From NCBI RefSeq assembly GCF_000244895.1, contig NZ_CM001441.1, positions 1,240,001 to 1,304,000 of the forward strand: 64,000 bases of DNA. Reading direction: 5' to 3'. Numbering within the stretch: position 1 is the stretch's first letter; each line of letters begins with the position of its first letter. Made by a program: the position numbers and the translations under genes. Origin of the DNA: Desulfosporosinus youngiae DSM 17734. Its GTDB lineage: Bacteria; Bacillota; Desulfitobacteriia; Desulfitobacteriales; Desulfitobacteriaceae. The notes beneath the pieces were generated by a model, which did no database searches, was not told the origin of the DNA, and was given only the letters and a program-made list of their open reading frames with translations. Below, one piece after another: positions 52,702 through 61,641 of the stretch.

Positions 52702-53925
52702 ATGAATGATAGAATTCAATGGACGAAAAATAGCATGCTGAAGAAATATGGGACTGGTGTTCCAACTGAACTTTTTAACAAACAGGCGATTGATAAGGCG
52801 ATCAATTTTCACATGACATTTCCGGATTACCAACCTACGCCCCTTCGTCAACTAAGCAAGCTGGCTAACAATTTAGGCGTTGGCGGAATCTATGTCAAAG
52901 ATGAGTCGTATCGATTCGGACTAAATGCGTTTAAGGCTCTTGGTGGTTCATATGCGATTGGGAGATACTTGGCTCAGCGGCTCAACAAAGATATTAACGA
53001 ACTGCCTTTCGAAGTTCTGACATCGCCGGAGGTTAAGAAACAGTTAGGCGATATCACCTTTGCTACTACGACTGACGGAAATCATGGCCGGGGAATTGCC
53101 TGGACTGCCCGGCAATTACGTCAAAAATCCGTGGTCTATATGCCCAAAGGTTCTTCTCAATACCGGCTCGAACGAATTAGGTCAGAAGGCGCATTTGCTG
53201 AGATCACGGATATGAATTATGATGATGCCGTACGTATGACAGCTGAAGAAGCCGAAAAGCATGGCTGGGTTGTTGTTCAGGATACTGCCTGGGAAGGGTA
53301 CGAGGAGATTCCTACTTGGATCATGCAAGGGTATGGAACAATGTCGGCAGAGTCCCTGGACCAGTTGAATACGCTTGGTGTAGAAAAACCGACCCATATT
53401 TTTGTGCAGGCTGGAGTCGGTGCTTTAGCAGGATCTGTACAAGGCTATTTTGCCTCTTTATTTAAGGAAAATCGTCCCAAAACCGTCATTGTCGAAGCAG
53501 ATCAAGCGGATTGTTTATACAAATCAGCGCTTGCAGCCGACGGTAACCCCCGGGTAGTTGGCGGTGAAATGGCTACGGTGATGGCAGGACTCGCTTGTGG
53601 AGAACCAAATCCTATTGGTTGGAATATCCTGCGGGATTACAGTGATATGTTTGTTTCTTCTCCTGACTGGGTAGCGGCGAAAGGTATGAGAGTGCTGGCT
53701 AATCCTTTGCTTGGGGATCCAAAAGTGATCTCCGGCGAATCCGGAGCAGTGACCACAGGATTGCTCAGTGTGCTCATGATCGATGATTCTTTTAAAGAAG
53801 CACGAGAAGCACTCCAGCTGGACGAGAAGTCTCATGTTTTGGTATTTAACACAGAAGGGAATACTGATCCATATAAATATCGGAGTATCGTATGGGATGG
53901 AGAGTTGCCTTCAGGGGGACGTTAA
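52702..53925 (+). CDS. ygeX: Diaminopropionate ammonia-lyase
   Basis: Cleaves 2,3-diaminopropionate to pyruvate and two ammonia using PLP. 407 residues, matching E. coli YgeX. PLP lysine Lys78 in YRFGLNAFKALGGSYA; TTTDGNHGRGIAWTARQL is the substrate loop; VQAGVGALAGSVQGYF the phosphate loop; GLACGEPNPIGWNILRDYSD is specific for this family. GGGAGAGG precedes the ATG. Own sigma-54 promoter and terminator. It gives the pathway its carbon exit at pyruvate. Confidence 0.96.
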   Translation: MNDRIQWTKNSMLKKYGTGVPTELFNKQAIDKAINFHMTFPDYQPTPLRQLSKLANNLGVGGIYVKDESYRFGLNAFKALGGSYAIGRYLAQRLNKDINELPFEVLTSPEVKKQLGDITFATTTDGNHGRGIAWTARQLRQKSVVYMPKGSSQYRLERIRSEGAFAEITDMNYDDAVRMTAEEAEKHGWVVVQDTAWEGYEEIPTWIMQGYGTMSAESLDQLNTLGVEKPTHIFVQAGVGALAGSVQGYFASLFKENRPKTVIVEADQADCLYKSALAADGNPRVVGGEMATVMAGLACGEPNPIGWNILRDYSDMFVSSPDWVAAKGMRVLANPLLGDPKVISGESGAVTTGLLSVLMIDDSFKEAREALQLDEKSHVLVFNTEGNTDPYKYRSIVWDGELPSGGR

Positions 53926-53944
53926 TCTAAGCTTGAATGATAAG

Positions 53945-53985
53945 AAAAGGAAGCACTCTTTTGAGATAAGGTGCTTCCTTTTCCA
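53945..53985 (+). terminator. Terminator of ygeX
   Basis: 12-bp perfect stem AAAAGGAAGCAC/GTGCTTCCTTTT (53945-53956 with 53971-53982); A/T-tract arms. Confidence 0.92.
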
Positions 53986-54092
53986 TTTCAAAATGCTGTA
54001 TACTTAGAAGAGTTATTGAGTAGGAACTAAGCGAAATAGGGCGGAAAATTGCATATAATGTATGTTATAGCTAATAATATGGGGTGTAAAGC

Positions 54093-55859
54093 ATGTTGAA
54101 TTACCTGCGCAATATTAAGAGTACGGTCCAACAAACTGCTGACGCAATTGCCGCAGCTTTGAAAATTGAAGTTGAAATTGCGGATGCCAACCTAATCCGG
54201 ATCGCCGGAACAGGAAAGTATAAAAGCCAATGCGGCGGACCTATGGACGATGGTTTTGTCTATCGGCATGTTATTAAAACAGGAAAGCCGGTTATTATTG
54301 ACAATCCTGGCTTTAATGAACTCTGCCAGCCTTGTCCCTGTAAGGGAAACTGTATGGAGTTTGCAGAAGTGGCTATACCCATACGCATTGGAGAACAAAT
54401 CATAGGGGTTATCGGATTAGTCAGCTTTGATGAGGAACAAACAAAGCGTCTAATAGATAACAAGCAATCCCTCCTGCTTTTTTTGGAAAAGATGGCTGAT
54501 CTCCTCGTAGGAAAGGCGGCAGAAATTCAACAAAACCATGACCGGGAGCTTCTGACAAGCCAATTAGTGACCGTGCTGAATTTGTTGCATGATGGAATTT
54601 TGTTAGTTAATGATCAGCAGCAGGTGACCCACTATAATACGTTGGCCGCTAAATTGTTGGACATTGATGCGCAACAGGAACAGGCTTTATATCACTTGTT
54701 GGATAATAAAAAGCTTTGGCTTGCCGTAGAACGCGGTGAAACGTTTTCTGGAAACATCCAAGGAAAGAGGGTGGCCACACAACTTTACTGTGATGTCATG
54801 CCTATTAAAAAGGACGGAACTATTGAAGGTGCAGTCATTGCTCTGAGAGATCTTCAGCAAATTAAGAGATTAGTCAAAGCTGCTACTGTCAATGATATTG
54901 AAACCCATTTCTCTCAAATTATCGGAGAGTCCAAGAAGATGAGAGAAATAAAAGCTCTGGCCTTGCATGTAGCGCCTAGTAAGGCAACCCTCTTGATTCA
55001 GGGAGAAAGCGGAACAGGGAAAGAACTGTTCGCCAGAGCAATTCATCAGAGCAGTAAAAGAAAAGGGCATACGTTTATCGCTATCAACTGCGGCGCTATC
55101 CCTGAGAATTTGCTGGAGAGTGAATTGTTCGGATATGAAGAAGGATCGTTTACGGGTGCTAAGCGTGGCGGAAAACTGGGGAAGTTTGAACTCGCACATA
55201 ATGGTACGCTTTTTTTAGATGAAATTGGGGATATGCCGCTTCACTTGCAGGTAAAGATCTTGAGAGTACTGCAGGAACGAAGAGTTGAGCGTATTGGCAG
55301 TACCCGCTCAATTCCCGTAGACGTTCGTGTGATTGCCGCTACTCACAGGGACTTGGATAACATGGTTAAAACGGGGGAGTTCAGAGAAGATCTCTACTAT
55401 CGTTTGAATGTTATTCCCTTAACGATCCCTCCGCTGCGTGAACGTTTAGAGGATGTCCCGATTCTAACCCAATTTTACTTAGATTATTACTCCGTCGTGA
55501 CTGATAGGTCGGTTAGCGGTATTACTTCGGAAGCAATAGACATTTTATCCCGCTATACATGGCCGGGAAATGTACGGGAATTAGGGAATGTCATAGAATA
55601 CTGCGTGACTATGGTGGCCGGGGGTATGATCACGGCAGATACGTTACCGAAAAGAATCAAAATCGAAGAGCAAACCGAGAGCAAAGATTTGTCTTTAAAT
55701 CTCAAAGTGTTGGAGCGGGAGGCTATCAAGAGGGCATTAACCTTCGTAAATGCTAATGGACATAAGGAAGATGCGGCTAAATTATTAGGAATTAGCAGGG
55801 CATCTCTCTATCGTAAGATTAAGGAATACGAAATCGGTGAGAATCGAACCTTTTCCTAA
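54093..55859 (+). CDS. Sigma-54-dependent transcriptional activator 2
   Basis: 588 residues, same architecture as the 32073 protein: an N-terminal sensor with [10 protein letters not shown] (Cys78, Cys81, Cys83, Cys87), a PAS-like domain ([20 protein letters not shown]), AAA+ with GESGTGKE and GSFTGA (the usual GAFTGA with Ala to Ser), and a C-terminal Fis helix-turn-helix ([17 protein letters not shown]). The TATAAT at 54054-54059 sits near its promoter. It precedes ygeY-ygeW and probably acts at the 55910-56004 sites. Ligand unknown; the Cys cluster hints at a metal or redox input. Confidence 0.93.
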   Translation: MLNYLRNIKSTVQQTADAIAAALKIEVEIADANLIRIAGTGKYKSQCGGPMDDGFVYRHVIKTGKPVIIDNPGFNELCQPCPCKGNCMEFAEVAIPIRIGEQIIGVIGLVSFDEEQTKRLIDNKQSLLLFLEKMADLLVGKAAEIQQNHDRELLTSQLVTVLNLLHDGILLVNDQQQVTHYNTLAAKLLDIDAQQEQALYHLLDNKKLWLAVERGETFSGNIQGKRVATQLYCDVMPIKKDGTIEGAVIALRDLQQIKRLVKAATVNDIETHFSQIIGESKKMREIKALALHVAPSKATLLIQGESGTGKELFARAIHQSSKRKGHTFIAINCGAIPENLLESELFGYEEGSFTGAKRGGKLGKFELAHNGTLFLDEIGDMPLHLQVKILRVLQERRVERIGSTRSIPVDVRVIAATHRDLDNMVKTGEFREDLYYRLNVIPLTIPPLRERLEDVPILTQFYLDYYSVVTDRSVSGITSEAIDILSRYTWPGNVRELGNVIEYCVTMVAGGMITADTLPKRIKIEEQTESKDLSLNLKVLEREAIKRALTFVNANGHKEDAAKLLGISRASLYRKIKEYEIGENRTFS

Positions 55860-55909
55860 AAATTACGCTCCAAATTCTGGTTAATACCCGTTTCAAAGCT
55901 AGACTTTTG

Positions 55910-56004
55910 TATCAAAATGAGACTGAACCCGAAGATTGTCGAATTGGCAATAGTTTCAGAGATTTAGTCGTTTCAATTGGTTGAGTAAGTGTCTCAAAAT
56001 GAGA
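55910..56004 (+). promoter_or_regulatory. Candidate activator sites for the ygeY promoter
   Basis: TCTCAAAATGAGA at 55992-56004 (TCTC-N5-GAGA) and TATCAAAATGAGA at 55910-55922 share spacing with the TATC-N5-GATA sites elsewhere but have a different outer half-site. They lie 85-180 bp upstream of the -24/-12 promoter. Confidence 0.65.
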
Positions 56005-56088
56005 TTAGAGCATTGTGATAATAGAATGATTTCCGGGGAAAGATAACGTCTAATCACAATAAAAAAACGTTTTATGCCCGGTTAAGGT

Positions 56089-56106
56089 TTGGCATGGTTC
56101 TTGCAA
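56089..56106 (+). promoter_or_regulatory. Sigma-54 promoter of ygeY-ygeW-carbamate kinase
   Basis: TTTGGCATGGTTCTTGCAA: GG at 56091-56092 and GC at 56103-56104 with 10 bp between. It lies 89 bp before ygeY. Confidence 0.9.
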
Positions 56107-56194
56107 TGTTTAAATCCATGTAAACCAAAATCATCGAATCAGTGATTAGGCCATCACCAATTAATTAAGGTATTGAAAGGGGATTAATTTAACA

Positions 56195-57442
56195 ATGGAA
56201 TTTGCTAAAGTTCTCGAACTGGCTAAAAAATACGAGCCGGAAATGAGTCGGTTTCTACGAGACCTTATCGCCATCCCAGGTGAAAGCTGTGATGAAAAAG
56301 GGACTGTACTTCGCATCAAAGAAGAGATGGAAAAAGTCGGCTTTGATAAAGTTGAGATTGACCCACAAGGGAACGTTCTTGGTTATATCGGTCATGGAAA
56401 ACACCTAATTGCTATGGATGCTCATATTGATACTGTTGGTGTAGGAAATTTAGATAACTGGCAGTATGATCCCTATAAGGGCTTCGAAGATGATGAGATC
56501 ATTATCGGCCGTGGTGCTTCTGACCAAATCGGCGGAATGGCATCCATGGTTTATGCAGGTAAAATTATTAAGGATCTCGGTTTAGAAGATGATTATACAC
56601 TGGTTGTTGTCGGCTCCGTTCAAGAGGAAGATTGTGATGGATTATGCTGGCAGTACATTATTAATGAAGATAAAGTTGTACCGGAATTTGTAGTAATTAC
56701 TGAACCGACAGATGGAAAGATTTATCGCGGACATCGTGGCCGGATGGAAATTAAGGTAATGACAAAAGGAGTCAGCTGCCATGGTTCTGCTCCTGAGCGC
56801 GGTGACAATGCTATTTACAAAATGGCTCCGATTCTCCAAGAACTTCGCAGCCTGCATGAAAACCTCATGGACCATCCATTCCTCGGCAAAGGCAGCCTGA
56901 CAGTTTCTGAAATCTTCCATACATCCCCTTCACGCTGTGCAGTGGCTGACAGCTGCTGGATTTCCGTTGATCGCCGCTTAACCGCAGGAGAAACATGGGA
57001 ATATGCAGTTCAGCAAATCAAAAACCTTCCTTCAGTTAAAGCTGCTAATGCGGAAGTAACCATGTACATGTATGATAGACCTTCCTATACGGATCTGGTT
57101 TATCCAACCGAATGCTATTTCCCAACTTGGCTGATTGAAGAAGGACACCCTGTCACCAGCACTCTTACAGATGCTTATAAAGGATTATTCGGTAAAGATC
57201 CGGTCGTTGACAAGTGGACTTTCTCTACAAACGGAGTTTCCATCATGGGACGTTATGGCATCCCTTGTATTGGTTTCGGACCAGGACATGAAGACCAGGC
57301 ACATGCTCCCAATGAGCGGACCTGGAAAAAGGAACTGGTTGATTGTGCAGCTATGTATGCAGCAATTCCTACAATTTATGTTAAGGAATATGCTGATAAA
57401 ATGCCGAAAGATACAGAGAATTTAGTAGGGATTAAAAAGTAA
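56195..57442 (+). CDS. ygeY: YgeY family M20 metallohydrolase
   Basis: 415 residues of the ArgE/DapE/M20 peptidase family. Metal ligands: [10 protein letters not shown] (His77, Asp79), [18 protein letters not shown] and [12 protein letters not shown] near the C-terminus. Annotated widely as a selenium-metabolism-linked hydrolase because of its co-occurrence with ygfK and xdh. Likely hydrolyses an amide produced after purine ring opening, upstream of diaminopropionate. AAAGGGG precedes the ATG. Confidence 0.93.
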   Translation: MEFAKVLELAKKYEPEMSRFLRDLIAIPGESCDEKGTVLRIKEEMEKVGFDKVEIDPQGNVLGYIGHGKHLIAMDAHIDTVGVGNLDNWQYDPYKGFEDDEIIIGRGASDQIGGMASMVYAGKIIKDLGLEDDYTLVVVGSVQEEDCDGLCWQYIINEDKVVPEFVVITEPTDGKIYRGHRGRMEIKVMTKGVSCHGSAPERGDNAIYKMAPILQELRSLHENLMDHPFLGKGSLTVSEIFHTSPSRCAVADSCWISVDRRLTAGETWEYAVQQIKNLPSVKAANAEVTMYMYDRPSYTDLVYPTECYFPTWLIEEGHPVTSTLTDAYKGLFGKDPVVDKWTFSTNGVSIMGRYGIPCIGFGPGHEDQAHAPNERTWKKELVDCAAMYAAIPTIYVKEYADKMPKDTENLVGIKK

Positions 57443-57526
57443 GCAGCACGACGAAATTTATTGGGTTTGTAGTCATGATTGGCTACTTTAATAAGTAAAA
57501 CATTATTAATTAGGGGGAAATAATAA

Positions 57527-58531
57527 ATGAATACTGTATTTAGAGGAAGACATTTTCTGAATTTAGAGGACTTTACTAAAGAAGAATTAGATACAATGCT
57601 TGACGTCTCTTTGGATCTTAAGAGAAAGTTTGCAATGGGCGAAGATACACCTTACCTGACCAATAAAACCGGATTTTTGATGTTCTTTGAGCAATCTACC
57701 CGCACCAGAAACTCAATGGAAGCCGGTATGGCTCAATTGGGTGGTCATGCAGGATTCTTGGATTCCAGCAGCATGCAAGTTGCTCATGGTGAGACTGCTA
57801 AAGATACCGCTATTATTCTTTCCCGTTTTGGACACATGATTGCTTGCCGTTATTGTAACTGGGGTCGCGGAAATGCCTACTTAAATGAAATGGCAAAATG
57901 GTCTTCTGCACCGATCATGAACTTACAATGTGACCTTTACCACCCATTCCAAGGTTTAGCAGATCTAATGACGATTAAAGAGAAGCTCCCCGATTTACGC
58001 CGCAAAAAGATTTCGATCATCTGGGCTTACGCTGAGAGCCATAAGAAACCAATTTCAGTGCCTGTAACTCAAGTTCTGCTCTTCCCTCGTTATGGCATGG
58101 ATGTATGGCTTGCTTATCCAAAAGGCTGGGAGCTTCCTGAGTGGGTTATTGAACAAGCTAAAGCTAATGCCGAGAAACATGGCGGTACTCTCACAATTAC
58201 TCACGACGAGGCTGCAGCTTACAAAGATGCCGATATCGTTATTCCTAAGAGCTGGGGCAACTGGGTTACCGACCAAACAGGTGCTTCCGTTACCGGTGCA
58301 ACTGCAGTTATTGATGATGCTCTTGTTGCCAATAAGAGCTGGAAGTGTACTGAGGCTAAAATGGCTACTGCCAGCAAAGATGTCATGTATATGCATGCTT
58401 TACCTGCTGACCGCAACAACGAAGTTGAAGATGCTGTTATTGATGGACCACATTCCATCGCTTATGATGCTGCAGAAAACCGTTTGCATACAGCTAAAGC
58501 TGTTATGACATTGTTGGTAGGTGGAAAATAA
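57527..58531 (+). CDS. ygeW: YgeW family knotted carbamoyltransferase
   Basis: 334 residues of the aspartate/ornithine carbamoyltransferase superfamily. The carbamoyl-phosphate loop is QSTRTRNS (Ser57-Thr-Arg-Thr-Arg61); the second domain carries WAYAESHKKPISVP and HALPADRNNEVED. The knotted YgeW branch is known to work in the phosphorolytic direction with carbamate kinase in purine clusters, transferring a carbamoyl group from a ureido compound to phosphate. Followed after 2 bp by carbamate kinase. Confidence 0.94.
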   Translation: MNTVFRGRHFLNLEDFTKEELDTMLDVSLDLKRKFAMGEDTPYLTNKTGFLMFFEQSTRTRNSMEAGMAQLGGHAGFLDSSSMQVAHGETAKDTAIILSRFGHMIACRYCNWGRGNAYLNEMAKWSSAPIMNLQCDLYHPFQGLADLMTIKEKLPDLRRKKISIIWAYAESHKKPISVPVTQVLLFPRYGMDVWLAYPKGWELPEWVIEQAKANAEKHGGTLTITHDEAAAYKDADIVIPKSWGNWVTDQTGASVTGATAVIDDALVANKSWKCTEAKMATASKDVMYMHALPADRNNEVEDAVIDGPHSIAYDAAENRLHTAKAVMTLLVGGK

Positions 58532-58533
58532 TT

Positions 58534-59484
58534 GTGAGTACTTTAGCTGTCGTAGCAATTGGTGGAAATTCTCTGATTCGTGATAACGCGCATGCGACCG
58601 TTGAGGATCAATATGAGGCTGTTGTTGAAACAGCCAAACATATTGTGGGAATGATCGAGCAGGGCTATGAAGTGATTGTTACTCATGGCAATGGTCCACA
58701 AGTAGGGTTTATCTTAAGAAGGTCTGAAATCGCTAAGGATGTTGCAGCAATGCATCAGGTGCCTCTGGTCAGCTGCGGAGCAGATACCCAAGGAGCTATC
58801 GGCTATCAAATCCAGCAAGCACTGGATAATGAATTCAGGAAACGGGGTATGGACAAAACGGCTGTTACAGTTGTAACTCAAGTCGTTGTCTCAGAAAATG
58901 ACCCTGCTTTTCAAAAACCTACGAAACCCATCGGCTCTTTTTACACCAAAGAGCAGACTGAAGAGATCCAAAAAAATAACCCCTCATGGGTTATGATTGA
59001 AGATGCTGGCAGAGGGTATCGCCGGATGGTCGCTTCTCCTCTTCCTCAAGAGATTGTGGAAAAGAATGTAATCAATAAACTGGTACGCGATGGCTATTGT
59101 GTTATCAGTGTTGGCGGCGGCGGAATTCCTGTCATCAAACGTGAAGACGGGTTATTACAAGGGATTGACGCAGTTATCGATAAAGATTTTGCTACCAGTC
59201 TTTTGGCTGCGGATATTAAAGCAGACGTTCTAATTATTTCAACAGGCGTGCCTACGGTATATTTGAATTATGGCAAGCCTGATGAAAAAGCGTTAGATAA
59301 GGTAACTCTGTCTGAGCTTAAGCAGTACGTGGCTGAAAACCATTTTGCTCCGGGAAGCATGCTGCCAAAGATTCAGGCTGTTATCAACTTTTTAGAAAAT
59401 GGCGGAAAAGAAGCGATCATCACCAATCCTGAATCGCTGGAAGAAGCTGTTGCCGGTAAGACCGGAACCCATATATATCCGTAA
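58534..59484 (+). CDS. arcC: Carbamate kinase
   Basis: 316 residues. AIGGNSLIRDN, VTHGNGPQVGFILRR, SPLPQEIVE, SVGGGGIPV and TGVPTVYLNYGKP are the amino-acid kinase fold motifs of ArcC/YqeA. Converts carbamoyl phosphate + ADP to ATP, CO2 and ammonia, giving the energy yield of the pathway. GTG start, 2 bp after ygeW, same operon. Confidence 0.95.
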   Translation: MSTLAVVAIGGNSLIRDNAHATVEDQYEAVVETAKHIVGMIEQGYEVIVTHGNGPQVGFILRRSEIAKDVAAMHQVPLVSCGADTQGAIGYQIQQALDNEFRKRGMDKTAVTVVTQVVVSENDPAFQKPTKPIGSFYTKEQTEEIQKNNPSWVMIEDAGRGYRRMVASPLPQEIVEKNVINKLVRDGYCVISVGGGGIPVIKREDGLLQGIDAVIDKDFATSLLAADIKADVLIISTGVPTVYLNYGKPDEKALDKVTLSELKQYVAENHFAPGSMLPKIQAVINFLENGGKEAIITNPESLEEAVAGKTGTHIYP

Positions 59485-59554
59485 AACAGGGGCGGGTATA
59501 GGTGAAAATCCAAGGGATCTTTACTTCAGCTAGTTCCTGAATCGGTTAAATTAA

Positions 59555-59591
59555 ATACTTGAGATGGAGTTTAATTCTTCATCTCAAGTAT
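59555..59591 (+). terminator. Hairpin after the ygeY-ygeW-arcC operon
   Basis: 12-bp perfect stem ATACTTGAGATG/CATCTCAAGTAT (59555-59566 with 59580-59591). No T-run; it may stabilise or end the transcript. Confidence 0.6.
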
Positions 59592-59639
59592 AGGCCGCTA
59601 ACAAATAAATGTTTAGAGTGTTAGGCCAGCCCACACTGG

Positions 59640-59934
59640 AAAAGACCCTAAAGACCTGCGGAAGAATCCCCAGACCCGTAAGCAGGGCAGCTTTGTCCAC
59701 GGAAGCGAACCCATTGCATGGAGAGGCGGTAAAAGCCCACAAAACGGTGCGGGGAAACGTAGCCACAGGTTCACATCAGGTATTACCCGGAGGTTTGGCG
59801 AAGTCCCGCACCGGCGAGTGGGCCAGCCTCGGAGTGCTGCGGTGAGCGGATGTGGGCGAAGCTGCCCGACCCGGGAACGCTCTCGCTTTCATCCTCTGCT
59901 GGTGCCGCCTTAGCGGCATGGGCGGCTACTCCTG
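59640..59934 (+). repeat. Intact copy of the 295-bp structured repeat (possible HEARO/omega-RNA-type element)
   Basis: GC-rich, many internal hairpins (GCGGTAAAAGCCC, TTTGGCGAAGTCC, GCCGCC...GGCGGC at the end), ends CCTGA followed by ATGA. The only open frame through it is not protein-like. A second copy is split by the IS110 at 43102-43240/45181-45310 and a fragment is at 43055-43094. Length, structure, stand-alone copies and the trailing ATGA fit a HEARO-type (IscB/IsrB guide-like) RNA element; no partner nuclease is in the window. The identity is a hypothesis; the repeat is certain. Confidence 0.75.
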
Positions 59935-60244
59935 AATGACAAGAGCAAACCGTTAGTAAAGTAGCTTTTTGAGATTAAGATGAGCGCAGAGACGATTCCT
60001 CTCGGGAAGCGATCTGCGTCATTCTGTATCCAAGGGCAGTAGTTTCAATGTTGGTTGCCTTTAACCTGAACGGCAGTTAGAGATTTGGCAGTCAGTGATC
60101 AGACGAAGGATAACTGCCCAAAAGATACCTACTTAAAATGTTAAACGATAAAAGACAGATAGATTCTTCAGATTAACAACTGAGGAAGTTTCCATAATAT
60201 TTGTGCCCCAGGATGAGGAGATTTCCCTTAAGGAGAAATGAAAC

Positions 60245-61639
60245 ATGGGTATAGTATTAAACGGTGGAACTATTGTTACGGCTGCAGATGTATATCAAGC
60301 AGACGTCCGCATTGAAGGCGAGAGAATTGCAGCCATTGGCTGCGATATCAAGCAACCTGGTGACCAGGCAATAGATGTGGATGGCTGTTTTTTGTTTCCA
60401 GGAGGTATTGATCCTCATACCCACTTTGATCTCCCGATGGGAGATTTTTCGACATCTGATGACTTTGAATCTGGTACAAAAGCTGCTGTAATGGGCGGGA
60501 CTACAACTATCATCGATTTTGCCACTCAATTTAAAGGAGAAACCCTAAAAGAAGGTTTAATGAATTGGCATAGAAAAGCTAAAGACAAATGTTTTGCGGA
60601 CTATGGTTTTCATATGGCGATCACAGATTGGAACGAATCCATTGCGCAAGAAATGTCAGAGTTGATTCACCAGGATGGCGTACCATCCTTTAAGCTTTAT
60701 ATGGCTTATAAGAGCATCTTGCAAGTTGACGATGGGGCCTTATTGCAAGCTTTACGCCAAGCAGGAGAATTTGGGGCGCTTGTCTGTGTGCACTGTGAGA
60801 ATGGCGACATCGTCTATGATTTAGTTCATGAACATGTAGCAAAGGGCAAAACCTCTCCGTTCTATCATCCGCTGTCACGACCGCCGGTGGTTGAAGAGGA
60901 GGCGACTTCCCGGGTGATTACCCTTGCTCAGTTAGCGGGGGCTCCGCTCTATATTGTCCATCTGACCAGCAGCGGTGCACTTCAGGCGGTGAATAATGCG
61001 AGGATGAAAGGGCAGGAAGTTTACGCGGAAACCTGCCCCCAGTATCTTTTGTTAGATGACAGCTATTATAGTGCAGAGGGTTTTAATGGTGCCAAATATG
61101 TGATTTCACCGCCTTTGCGTCCAGTTCAGCATCAGGAAAGGTTATGGTCGGGCTTGAAAGCCGGGGTTTTAGATGTTGTAGCTACGGACCACTGCGCGCT
61201 TAACTATATAGGTCAAAAAGATAAGGGCTTAAATGATTTCAGCAAAATCCCAAATGGTGCGGCCGGAGTTGAAACCCGCATGGGATTGTTGTATACCTAT
61301 GGAGTTTCAGCCGGTAAGTTAACCTTAAACGAGTTTATAGCCCTGACTTCTACCAATGCGGCAAAACTTTTTGGATTATTTCCCCGAAAAGGAACGATAG
61401 CTCCTGGAAGTGATGCCGACCTTGTTGTTTGGGACCCACGTATCTCCACCGTAATAAGGGCGGACGAACTGCACCAGCAAGTCGATTATACCCCTTTTGA
61501 AGGTTTTAAACAGAGTGGTCAAGCGATCCACGTTTTCCTGCGTGGAAAACAAGTTGTCCAGGGCGGACAGCTAAGGGTAGATAAACCCACTGGGATCTAT
61601 TTATCCCGTAAGCCATTCCTTAAGAGAAAGGTTGGGTAA
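60245..61639 (+). CDS. hyuA: Dihydropyrimidinase/hydantoinase
   Basis: 464 residues. HTH at 58-60 in GGIDPHTHFDLP, carbamylated Lys150 in SFKLYMAYK, VHCENGD, IVHLTSSGAL and VVATDHCALNY form the binuclear metal centre of D-hydantoinase/dihydropyrimidinase. It opens cyclic amides; homologues (HyuA) belong to the conserved urate/purine-degradation set. AAGGAG precedes the ATG; 2 bp before the fused dehydrogenase gene. Confidence 0.93.
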   Translation: MGIVLNGGTIVTAADVYQADVRIEGERIAAIGCDIKQPGDQAIDVDGCFLFPGGIDPHTHFDLPMGDFSTSDDFESGTKAAVMGGTTTIIDFATQFKGETLKEGLMNWHRKAKDKCFADYGFHMAITDWNESIAQEMSELIHQDGVPSFKLYMAYKSILQVDDGALLQALRQAGEFGALVCVHCENGDIVYDLVHEHVAKGKTSPFYHPLSRPPVVEEEATSRVITLAQLAGAPLYIVHLTSSGALQAVNNARMKGQEVYAETCPQYLLLDDSYYSAEGFNGAKYVISPPLRPVQHQERLWSGLKAGVLDVVATDHCALNYIGQKDKGLNDFSKIPNGAAGVETRMGLLYTYGVSAGKLTLNEFIALTSTNAAKLFGLFPRKGTIAPGSDADLVVWDPRISTVIRADELHQQVDYTPFEGFKQSGQAIHVFLRGKQVVQGGQLRVDKPTGIYLSRKPFLKRKVG

Positions 61640-61641
61640 CA

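Noticed and set aside
54039-54054. Fifth sigma-54 promoter before the second activator gene
   Set aside because: GG and GC have the right 10-bp spacing, but the -24 element reads AGGGCG rather than TGGCAC and a TATAAT overlaps, so a sigma-70-type promoter is as likely.
59609-59845. 78-codon frame through the repeat
   Set aside because: The same sequence is broken in the other copy and conserved as RNA-like structure rather than codons; composition is not protein-like.
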